Shown here piece after piece: positions 1 through 5,980 of a stretch of 20,421 nt of DNA. The DNA is from Patescibacteria group bacterium (lineage in GTDB: Bacteria; Patescibacteriota; Patescibacteriia; WFTA01; S139-112), in contig WFTA01000042.1 of the NCBI GenBank assembly GCA_015485715.1, positions 1 through 20,421 of the forward strand, given 5' to 3'. Position 1 is the first letter of the stretch; the number at the start of each line of letters is the position of its first letter. Both the position numbers and the translations under genes were made by a program. The notes beneath the pieces were generated by a model, which had not been told where the DNA came from, searched no databases, and saw only the letters and a list, made by a program, of their open reading frames with translations.

Positions 1-9
1 TATACCTCA

Positions 10-38
10 TATATATCATAATTTCGAAAAATTGTCAA
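10..38 (-). promoter_or_regulatory. Sigma70-type promoter facing out of the left edge
   Basis: Read on the minus strand, a consensus -35 TTGACA (38 to 33) is followed after 17 bases by a -10 TATATA (15 to 10). TGA directly before it gives an extended -10. The sequence closely matches the plus-strand promoter at 3783-3810: both contain TTGACAAT, a T-run with C, then TATGATAT and ATA. The gene it drives lies outside the window. Confidence 0.6.
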
Positions 39-39
39 C

Positions 40-48
40 TGTGGATAA
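40..48 (-). promoter_or_regulatory. Perfect DnaA-box-like site (TTATCCACA)
   Basis: TGTGGATAA on the plus strand is a perfect TTATCCACA on the minus strand. It lies one base upstream of the -35 of the leftward promoter. TTATCCACA is the classical consensus DnaA box, but its use here is inferred. The same box lies just upstream of the promoter at 3783. It may be a DnaA-regulated promoter site or a lineage-specific upstream promoter motif. Confidence 0.6.
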
Positions 49-224
49 CAATTTTAAATAATTTTCAAATTTAACAATTTACAATTTTCAAACTTACAAA
101 CTTAAAAAATAAGATACAAGGGGCAAATTGAATAAAATCTAAAATCTAAATGTAAAATGACAAATAATTTGTTTTGTATTTTGGGCTTTGGAATTTGGAA
201 TTAATATCAGAAAAATTATTTTGT

Positions 225-3200
225 TTATATCTTTTTATACGGACATATATGTTTGTAATCGCAATGCTTGCACTTAAAGGGTGCAGGGTCTGGTTTAAAA
301 TCAGCCTTTTTTAAATTATCATAAAATTCAAAAAATTTCTTTTTTAATTTTTCCACATCCTCATCATCACCTAAAAACGATAAAGGCTTTTGATCATCTA
401 AATAATAGTAAGTAAGTCTTTTTGGCTTTAATCCCAATATTTCCTGAGCTGCTATCTGATAAAGCAAAAGTTGGTTTTTATCATCACCTTTAAGCTCTTT
501 TTTCACATTTCCTGTTTTATAATCTATAATCTCAACTTCTCCATCATCAAGAAGGTCAACTCTGTCGATCACACCAAAAATCGTAATAGTATTTCCTTTT
601 TCATCTTTGAGCTTAAGGTTAAAGCCCTGTTCAAGATATACAGGACGAGGTGGATTTTGAGCTAATTTTTTATAAAAATCTTTCAAAATTTTTTCACCCT
701 TTTTCCTGTACTTCTCCTTATGTTCAGGGGACTCATACCACTCATCTATCCACTCCTCTTCATATATATTAAGCAGGATTTTAAGATCAGGGATATTCTG
801 ATTCTGGTTTTCCTTTTCAGATTCCTGTCCAAACAAATCTATTTGACTGGTATTGTCTTTAAAATATTCCAAAAACCTCTTTAGTGTATTGTGTATTGTT
901 TTACCAAAGCTTAAAGTATAATTTGCCCTCACTGGAACCTTGAGAATATGCGCAAGTTTGTACTGGTAAGGGCAAGTGTTATACGAAGTAAACTGGGTAA
1001 ATGAAATTTTTTCAGGGAGTCTGCTGTATATTTTTTGTAAATACTTTTTCTCTTTCTCTGAAACCTCGCTTATACTTTCTTCAAGATTTTTGTGTGATAT
1101 AAGAGTATCTTTGAATTCAACATACTTCTCCCTGCCTACCATATCAAGCTCATACATAAATCTCGACGGCTTTTTCTTGAGCTTGCCTCCATAGTTTTCA
1201 GCTCCTGTAAAATAAAGTCCTTTTTTGGCTCTGGTCATAGCAACATAAAACAGCCTTCTTTCCTCCTGAAGATGGATGTCGCCTTCAGGAAGTATTTCTT
1301 TTATCAGAGCTTCTGGAAGCTCTATAGGATCTTTTCTGTCAATAGATGGAAATCTTTTGTCAACCATTCCTATTATAAAAACATATTTAAACTCAAGCCC
1401 TTTAGCAGCATGAACAGTCAAAAGCTTTACACACTCAGGACCCATATCTAAATCCTGTGATATAGATCCTGTATCCCCAGATTCTATCTCCATATTTATT
1501 TGCTCTAGAAACATCTTAACACTCTGATCTATACTTGCTTTTTCAAACTCCTGTAACTTGCGGTCAAACTGCTCCAAGTACTTTAACTCCTGATAATTCT
1601 CCTGAGTATCTTCTTTGGAGAGCATTTCAAGATATCCTGATTTTTCTAGAAAATAAAGTACTACTTCTCTGGCTTTCTTCTGCATAGCAAGTTTAGCACC
1701 TTCATCAACTAAATCTAAAACAAGTTTAATTTTCTCCCTCATTTTATCATCAATGCTTTTAAGGTTAGACCAATAAGACATCGCTTCCATCAAAGGCACT
1801 GCCTTTTTGGATGCCCAATGAGTAATATCTATAATAAGACTGTGATCTATACCAAAAGTCGGACTATGCAAAATATACCACAGAGAAGGAGAGTCATAGA
1901 AGTCAAGTACAACTCTTAAAAAATTTATAATATCAAGCACAATTCTCTTGGTATAAAGTCCTTTGGACGCTACATACTGATAGGGTATATTATGATTTTC
2001 AAAAACAGATATAAAAGCATCGGCCTGACTATTGGCGCGAATTAAAATAGCAAAGTCATTCCAGCTGGCCTGCTTGTCCTTTTTTCTCAAATTAACAATA
2101 TTTTCCACTACCCCGTAAGCTTCTGAAAATTGATCTGGATATATAAAGTAAGCTATATCCGCTTTTTCTTTGGTATTTGATTTTAGTTTTTTGCTGACTT
2201 TTTTACCGTTTAAACTTTTTACCTCAAGTCTTTCAGGATTGTTAAGAGTAATAAATTTGTAGCTTAAATCAAGTATCTCCTGAGCCGATCTGTAATTTTC
2301 AACTAAACTCACAATTTTTGCATTAGGATAATCCTTGTAAAACTGCAACACATTGGACACAGACGCGCCCCTGAACTTAAAAATACTCTGATCATCATCT
2401 GCAACCACTGTTATATTAGCACGAACTCCTGCCAACATCTTTACCAGCTCATACTGAGACCAGTTTGTGTCCTGAAACTCATCTATAAGTATATACTTAA
2501 ACTTATCCTGAAAATACTTCAATATCTTAGGTCTTTCTCTAAAAAGCCTTAATGTATAATTTATCAAATCGCCAAAATCAAGGGCGCTATTTTCAAGCAG
2601 AAGTTTCTGATAAGTATGATAGGCTTTGGCAACTTCCATAAGCCTTTTAAGCTCTACTTTGTCAATCTTTTCATCTCCACCTATCACCTCTCCTCCACCT
2701 GACTCTGCTGTATCTGTATTTAAATTTAGATTTTCAACATATTCCAAATATTCCTCAGGAGATATGTCTTCGTCTTTGGCTCTTGAAAAATGCTGAAGAA
2801 GTGCTGAAATAAATTTGGTAGGATTACCAAGCGGTCTGTAATAATCAAGATCAAATTTATCAAAATTTTGTCTGACCATCATCCATTGTGAGGTATAATC
2901 CAGAAGCTTAAAATTCCCCGGAAGCCCTATCTCTATACCATAATCCTGCAAAACTCTCTGACAAAACGAGTGAAAAGTAGATATCCACAAATCCATATAC
3001 CCAAGTGGAAGTAGTCTGTCTATTCTTTCCTGCATCTCACCGGCAGCTTTATCAGTAAATGTCACAGCCAAAATCTCATCATGTTTTGTCTTGCCTGATG
3101 CAATAAGATAAGCAATTCTGCTGGTTATAACTGTTGTTTTACCAGTACCTGCACCTGCCACAATCAAAAGAGGTCCGTCTGTGTGCTCCACTGCTTCTTT

Positions 3201-3233
3201 TTGTTCTTTGTTTAATTTTTTCAAAAAATCCAT
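225..3233 (-). CDS. UvrD/PcrA-like DNA helicase fused to a Fe-S (Cas4/AddB-like) nuclease domain
   Basis: A superfamily 1A 3'-5' helicase of 1002 aa, much longer than UvrD/PcrA (about 720-750 aa) because a nuclease domain is attached. Visible helicase motifs in order: Q motif (LNKEQ, 7-11), Walker A AGAGTGKT (26-33), motif II LIDEFQDT, motif III ADDDQSIFKFRGA, motif IV ENYRS, motif V TVHAAKGLEF, motif VI FYVAMTRAKKG. From about residue 740 a PD-(D/E)XK domain of the RecB/Cas4 type follows, with GVIDRVD (D890), IDYKTG (D904, K906) and QLLLYQ. Cys754 and the C-terminal Cys988, Cys991 and Cys997 have the spacing of a 4Fe-4S cluster as in AddB and Cas4. A role in DNA break processing or recombinational repair is inferred. 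It starts 5 bp after rpiB, probably in the same transcript. No Shine-Dalgarno is seen before the ATG. Confidence 0.9.
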   Translation of the reverse strand: MDFLKKLNKEQKEAVEHTDGPLLIVAGAGTGKTTVITSRIAYLIASGKTKHDEILAVTFTDKAAGEMQERIDRLLPLGYMDLWISTFHSFCQRVLQDYGIEIGLPGNFKLLDYTSQWMMVRQNFDKFDLDYYRPLGNPTKFISALLQHFSRAKDEDISPEEYLEYVENLNLNTDTAESGGGEVIGGDEKIDKVELKRLMEVAKAYHTYQKLLLENSALDFGDLINYTLRLFRERPKILKYFQDKFKYILIDEFQDTNWSQYELVKMLAGVRANITVVADDDQSIFKFRGASVSNVLQFYKDYPNAKIVSLVENYRSAQEILDLSYKFITLNNPERLEVKSLNGKKVSKKLKSNTKEKADIAYFIYPDQFSEAYGVVENIVNLRKKDKQASWNDFAILIRANSQADAFISVFENHNIPYQYVASKGLYTKRIVLDIINFLRVVLDFYDSPSLWYILHSPTFGIDHSLIIDITHWASKKAVPLMEAMSYWSNLKSIDDKMREKIKLVLDLVDEGAKLAMQKKAREVVLYFLEKSGYLEMLSKEDTQENYQELKYLEQFDRKLQEFEKASIDQSVKMFLEQINMEIESGDTGSISQDLDMGPECVKLLTVHAAKGLEFKYVFIIGMVDKRFPSIDRKDPIELPEALIKEILPEGDIHLQEERRLFYVAMTRAKKGLYFTGAENYGGKLKKKPSRFMYELDMVGREKYVEFKDTLISHKNLEESISEVSEKEKKYLQKIYSRLPEKISFTQFTSYNTCPYQYKLAHILKVPVRANYTLSFGKTIHNTLKRFLEYFKDNTSQIDLFGQESEKENQNQNIPDLKILLNIYEEEWIDEWYESPEHKEKYRKKGEKILKDFYKKLAQNPPRPVYLEQGFNLKLKDEKGNTITIFGVIDRVDLLDDGEVEIIDYKTGNVKKELKGDDKNQLLLYQIAAQEILGLKPKRLTYYYLDDQKPLSFLGDDEDVEKLKKKFFEFYDNLKKADFKPDPAPFKCKHCDYKHICPYKKI

Positions 3234-3238
3234 AAAAA

Positions 3239-3670
3239 TTAATTATCTAATATCTTAACCCTTCTTCTGTGTCTTGCAGCTTTAGAAAAAGGTGTTGAAA
3301 GGAAAATGTCTATCATCTTCAAAGTTTTCTTTTTACTTTGAAGCTCAGCGCCAAGAACCAGTATATTTGCATCATTATGTTGTCTGGCTCTTTCTGCCAT
3401 CCATTCATTGAATACAAGAGCGGCTCTAATCCCTTTTTTTCTATTTGCAGCAATACTCATACCTATACCAGTATCACAAATCAATATACCTTTTGATCTT
3501 TTATCCTTATATACACTATTAGCTACTTTTTTACCAAATATTGGATAATCATCTTTTTTATCAAAATACGGATTAGATAAATCAAGATATTTTACCCCTT
3601 TTTTATTAAAATATTTTTTGATATATTCTTTTAAATCCCAGCCAGCATGATCTGAAGCAATGTATATCAT
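3239..3670 (-). CDS. rpiB: Ribose-5-phosphate isomerase B
   Basis: RpiB interconverts ribulose 5-phosphate and ribose 5-phosphate in the cytoplasmic pentose phosphate pathway. At 143 aa it has the normal family length. It begins MIYIASDHAG, with the Asp7-His8 pair. The active-site Cys65 lies in LICDTGIGMSIAANR, and His98 in RQHNDANILVLGA. Most RpiB proteins have Cys-Gly-Thr where this has Cys-Asp-Thr (Asp66). The sister enzyme LacA/B is possible but unlikely, given the TGIGMSIAANR motif. The gene is followed after 5 bp by the helicase-nuclease gene. Its own promoter, with a perfect TATAAT, lies about 27 bp upstream, leaving a very short leader with no Shine-Dalgarno. Confidence 0.9.
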   Translation of the reverse strand: MIYIASDHAGWDLKEYIKKYFNKKGVKYLDLSNPYFDKKDDYPIFGKKVANSVYKDKRSKGILICDTGIGMSIAANRKKGIRAALVFNEWMAERARQHNDANILVLGAELQSKKKTLKMIDIFLSTPFSKAARHRRRVKILDN

Positions 3671-3696
3671 ATTTTTATATTAAATTTACATTATCT

Positions 3697-3702
3697 ATTA
3701 TA
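3697..3702 (-). promoter_or_regulatory. -10 element of the rpiB promoter
   Basis: A perfect TATAAT on the minus strand lies about 27 bp before the rpiB ATG, so the leader would be about 20 nt. The matching -35 position, 17 bp upstream, is a poor TTTATT. The -10 is the convincing part; the -35 is not. Confidence 0.45.
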
Positions 3703-3765
3703 ACCCAAATACCTGCAAAAATAAACCAAAATATAAGTAAAATTACTGAAAATAAACTCTCAAAG

Positions 3766-3774
3766 TTATCCACA
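3766..3774 (+). promoter_or_regulatory. Perfect DnaA-box-like site (TTATCCACA)
   Basis: TTATCCACA followed by G matches the consensus DnaA box exactly. It ends 8 bp before the -35 of the plus-strand kinase promoter, in the same orientation relative to that promoter as the box at 40-48. No cluster of further boxes is present, so it is more likely a promoter-associated site than an origin. Confidence 0.6.
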
Positions 3775-3782
3775 GGCTTTAT

Positions 3783-3810
3783 TTGACAATATTTTCAAGT
3801 ATGATATTAT
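3783..3810 (+). promoter_or_regulatory. Strong sigma70-type promoter for the CMP-kinase-like gene
   Basis: A consensus -35 TTGACA (3783-3788), a 16-bp spacer and a -10 TATTAT (3805-3810), preceded by TGA as an extended -10. Transcription would start at about 3816-3818, exactly where the first UUCG hairpin begins. It is the best promoter in the window by sequence and nearly duplicates the leftward promoter at 10-38. Confidence 0.7.
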
Positions 3811-3816
3811 AACAAT

Positions 3817-3830
3817 GTCCCTTCGGGGAC
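3817..3830 (+). ncRNA. UUCG tetraloop hairpin at the predicted 5' end of the kinase transcript
   Basis: GTCCC (3817-3821), loop TTCG, GGGAC (3826-3830): a 5-bp stem with an exceptionally stable UUCG tetraloop. It starts about 7 bases after the -10 element, so it would form the very 5' end of the RNA. It may protect the 5' end or act with the next hairpin as part of a leader. It has no U-tract of its own. Confidence 0.5.
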
Positions 3831-3832
3831 GT

Positions 3833-3868
3833 CCCCCTTTGTCTTCGGACAGAGGGGGTTTTATTTTA
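3833..3868 (+). terminator. Intrinsic terminator or attenuator with UUCG loop, ahead of the kinase gene
   Basis: The arm CCCCCTTTGTC (3833-3843) and the arm GACAGAGGGGG (3848-3858) form an 11-bp stem with one T-G wobble and a TTCG tetraloop. TTTTATTTTA follows (3859-3868), the standard shape of an intrinsic terminator on the plus strand. No upstream plus-strand gene needs terminating. It lies about 25-50 bases after a strong promoter and 40 bp before the kinase ATG. It could be an attenuator, or the 3' end of a very short RNA of about 50 nt. Confidence 0.65.
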
Positions 3869-3907
3869 CTTATAATTTTGTATAATAATAAAAATTAACT
3901 AAAAAAT

Positions 3908-4468
3908 ATGATTATATCCATTACAGGAACACCGGGCTCCGGAAAATCTACTGTTGCCAAAGAGCTTGCCAAAATACTCAATCTTAACCACTACTACATA
4001 GGTGCTATTCAACGCAAAAGAGCCAAAGAAAAAGGTATGACCATAGATGAATACAACAGGTGGAGCGAACAAAACAAGAATGCAGACTTGGAAATAGAAG
4101 AATATATCCAAAAATTAGGAGAAAAAGAAGATAATTTTATTATTGAATCAAGGACTGCGTGGCACTTTATCCCCCACTCCATTAAAATACTTTTAAAAAC
4201 AGATATCAAAGAGGCTGCCAGAAGAATTCTCATGGACCTGCATGAGAAAAAAACAGACAGAAATGAAAATATGTATCAAAGTCTTGAAGAAGCAGTAGAA
4301 GGTATCAAAAAAAGAATGGAATCTGAAAGAAAAAGATACACCAACCTCTATAATATTGATCCCTATGATGAAGCAAATTTCGATATTATTCTTGACACAA
4401 CCAATATAAGTCCTGATGAGGTGATTAAAAAATTGCTTAAAAAAATAAGAGCAAAGACATCTTCCTAG
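3908..4468 (+). CDS. CMP-kinase-like P-loop nucleotide kinase
   Basis: A 186-aa P-loop kinase. It starts MIISITG and has the Walker A motif GTPGSGKS at 7-14. Its length and overall form match the short archaeal-type (d)CMP kinases and related adenylate-kinase-fold enzymes, which transfer phosphate from ATP to CMP/dCMP. A lid-like basic region (EAARRILMD, KKRMESERKRY) lies in the second half, and FDIILDTTNISPDEVI near the C-terminus is a common ending in this family. The exact substrate cannot be read from the sequence; another nucleoside monophosphate kinase is possible. It is the only plus-strand gene here and converges on glyS with a 4-bp overlap. The ATG has no Shine-Dalgarno. Confidence 0.75.
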   Translation: MIISITGTPGSGKSTVAKELAKILNLNHYYIGAIQRKRAKEKGMTIDEYNRWSEQNKNADLEIEEYIQKLGEKEDNFIIESRTAWHFIPHSIKILLKTDIKEAARRILMDLHEKKTDRNENMYQSLEEAVEGIKKRMESERKRYTNLYNIDPYDEANFDIILDTTNISPDEVIKKLLKKIRAKTSS

Positions 4469-5862
4469 CTTATTTTATCTTTTAAATAATCTTTTATCTC
4501 AGTTATCTTTATCCTGTCCTGCTTCATAGTATCTCTATCTCTTATAGTAACAGTATTATCTTTTAAAGAATCAAAATCTACAGTAATACAAAACGGTGTT
4601 CCTATCTCATCTTGTCTTCTGTATCTTCTTCCAATAGAACCAGAATCATCATACATAGTTATATAATCCTCTCTTAGATTGCTTGCAATATCTCGTGCTA
4701 TACCAAGCAGCTTTTCTTCTTTTTTAACCAATGGCAGAACAGCAGCCTTTACAGGTGCAATTCTTGGATGCAAATGCAAAACATACTCTACCTCTTTAGA
4801 AGACTCTGTGGTTTGAGTCCTTCCTCCCTCTACCTCTTCATAAGCATTGCAGATAAATGTCAAAATAGTTCTGTCAAGCCCGATAGATGTCTCTATGATA
4901 TATGGTATATATTTTTCACCAGTTTCTGGATCAAGATATTGCAGATCTTTGTTTGAATATTTAATATGTTGAGAGAGGTCAAAGTCACCCCTGTTATGCA
5001 AGCCCTCTACCTCTTTCCAACCAAAAGGAAATTCATATTCTATATCATATGCATCTTTGGCATAGTGGGCAAGCTTGGCATGTTGTTTAAATCTAAGTCT
5101 GTCTTCTCTGATTCCCAAATCCAGAAACCATCTCAGGCGCCTTTCTTTCCACTCTTCATAGACGTCGTCAGCTTGAGAGGGGTGGACAAAATACTGCATT
5201 TCCATCTGAGTAAATTCTCTGGTTCTGAATATAAACTGTTTGGTGGTTATTTCATTTCTGAATGCTTTTCCAACCTGTGCTATACCAAAAGGAATTTTAA
5301 CTCTGTATGTATTCAAAACATTTTTAAAATTAACATATATCCCCTGAGCTGTTTCAGGTCTTAGGTAAACTATATTTTCGTCAGATTCAACAGGACCCAA
5401 ATATGTTTTCAACATCAGATTAAAACTTCTTGGCTTGGTTAATTCTCCCCCGCATTCAGGGCAGACAATATTGTTTTCCTTTATTAGCGACTCAAGCTCT
5501 TCAAGCTGCATTTTATCATCTGCATCTATGCCTTTATTTGTTAAAATATGATCAACCCTATGCCTGAGATTGCACTTTTTACAATCAACCAAAGGGTCAG
5601 AAAAACTATCCACATGGCCTGAAGCCTTCCAAACCATAGGATGCATAAGAATGGCTGCATCTAAACCCACAATGTCATCTCTCTTCTGAACCATAGCTTT
5701 CCACCACTCATTCTGGATATTGTTCTTAAGTAATACCCCCAAAGGTCCATAGTCATATATAGCTGAAAGCCCACCATATATATCAGAAGACTGGAAGATA
5801 AATCCTTTTCTTTTCATTAAAGACATTATCTTCTCAAATTGCTGAGTATTTTCTTCAGACAT
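4465..5862 (-). CDS. glyS: Glycyl-tRNA synthetase, alpha2 (class IIa) type
   Basis: Charges tRNA-Gly with glycine in the cytoplasm. The 465-aa protein is the single-chain dimeric type found in archaea, eukaryotes and many bacteria, not the alpha2beta2 type. It has the family N-terminus (MKRKGFIFQSSDIYGG, then YDYGPLG) and a zinc-binding insertion with Cys94/Cys97 (CKKC) and Cys134/Cys137 (CPEC). The class II motif 2 region is FRNEITTKQFIFRTREFTQ, and GLDRTILTF serves as motif 3. An anticodon-binding domain fills the last 100 residues. It ends inside a CTAG shared with the stop of the convergent kinase gene. The symbol glyQS is used for this form in some genomes. No Shine-Dalgarno is visible. 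Confidence 0.95.
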   Translation of the reverse strand: MSEENTQQFEKIMSLMKRKGFIFQSSDIYGGLSAIYDYGPLGVLLKNNIQNEWWKAMVQKRDDIVGLDAAILMHPMVWKASGHVDSFSDPLVDCKKCNLRHRVDHILTNKGIDADDKMQLEELESLIKENNIVCPECGGELTKPRSFNLMLKTYLGPVESDENIVYLRPETAQGIYVNFKNVLNTYRVKIPFGIAQVGKAFRNEITTKQFIFRTREFTQMEMQYFVHPSQADDVYEEWKERRLRWFLDLGIREDRLRFKQHAKLAHYAKDAYDIEYEFPFGWKEVEGLHNRGDFDLSQHIKYSNKDLQYLDPETGEKYIPYIIETSIGLDRTILTFICNAYEEVEGGRTQTTESSKEVEYVLHLHPRIAPVKAAVLPLVKKEEKLLGIARDIASNLREDYITMYDDSGSIGRRYRRQDEIGTPFCITVDFDSLKDNTVTIRDRDTMKQDRIKITEIKDYLKDKIS

Positions 5863-5980
5863 AATAAAAAAATGGTTAAAAATAATTATATAAATATATT
5901 TTAATATCTATAAAGCAAAAAGTAAAGACAGTCCCCTTGCTAAAGAGTAATCTCCATCCTTAGATTTTTTAATCTCTATA
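5863..5980. promoter_or_regulatory. Spacer with possible glyS promoter
   Basis: A 118-bp AT-rich spacer between the peptidase stop and the glyS start. On the minus strand, TTTACT, 17 bases, then TAAAAT could serve as -35/-10 for glyS at about 5901-5929. The match is only moderate, and glyS could instead be read through from the peptidase gene. No terminator stem with a U-tract is obvious. Confidence 0.3.

Larger units (their letters stand above)
1..224. other. Intergenic AT-rich region at left edge
   Basis: No convincing gene is visible. The first 48 bases hold a DnaA box and a promoter that fire leftward out of the window (separate entries). The rest, about 50-210, is made of AT-rich words: TTTTCAA-type words around 62-105, and the opposite-strand type (GGAATTTGGAATT) around 190-203, with a looser middle containing AAAATCTAAAATCTAAA. 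An imperfect palindrome, ACAAATAATTTGT, lies at about 160-173. I see no intrinsic terminator for the helicase gene that ends at 225. Confidence 0.6.
3671..3907. other. Divergent intergenic region between rpiB and the CMP-kinase-like gene
   Basis: This 237-bp region separates the only two divergently transcribed genes. From left to right it holds the rpiB promoter (minus strand), a perfect DnaA box, the kinase promoter (plus strand), two UUCG hairpins and a U-rich tract. After the U-tract only AT-rich sequence remains before the ATG at 3908. I see no small ORF with a recognisable start in it. Confidence 0.7.

Noticed and set aside
1..3774. A replication origin marked by the two perfect DnaA boxes
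   Set aside because: Only two perfect boxes about 3.7 kb apart, no cluster, no dnaA or dnaN gene, and each box sits at a promoter.
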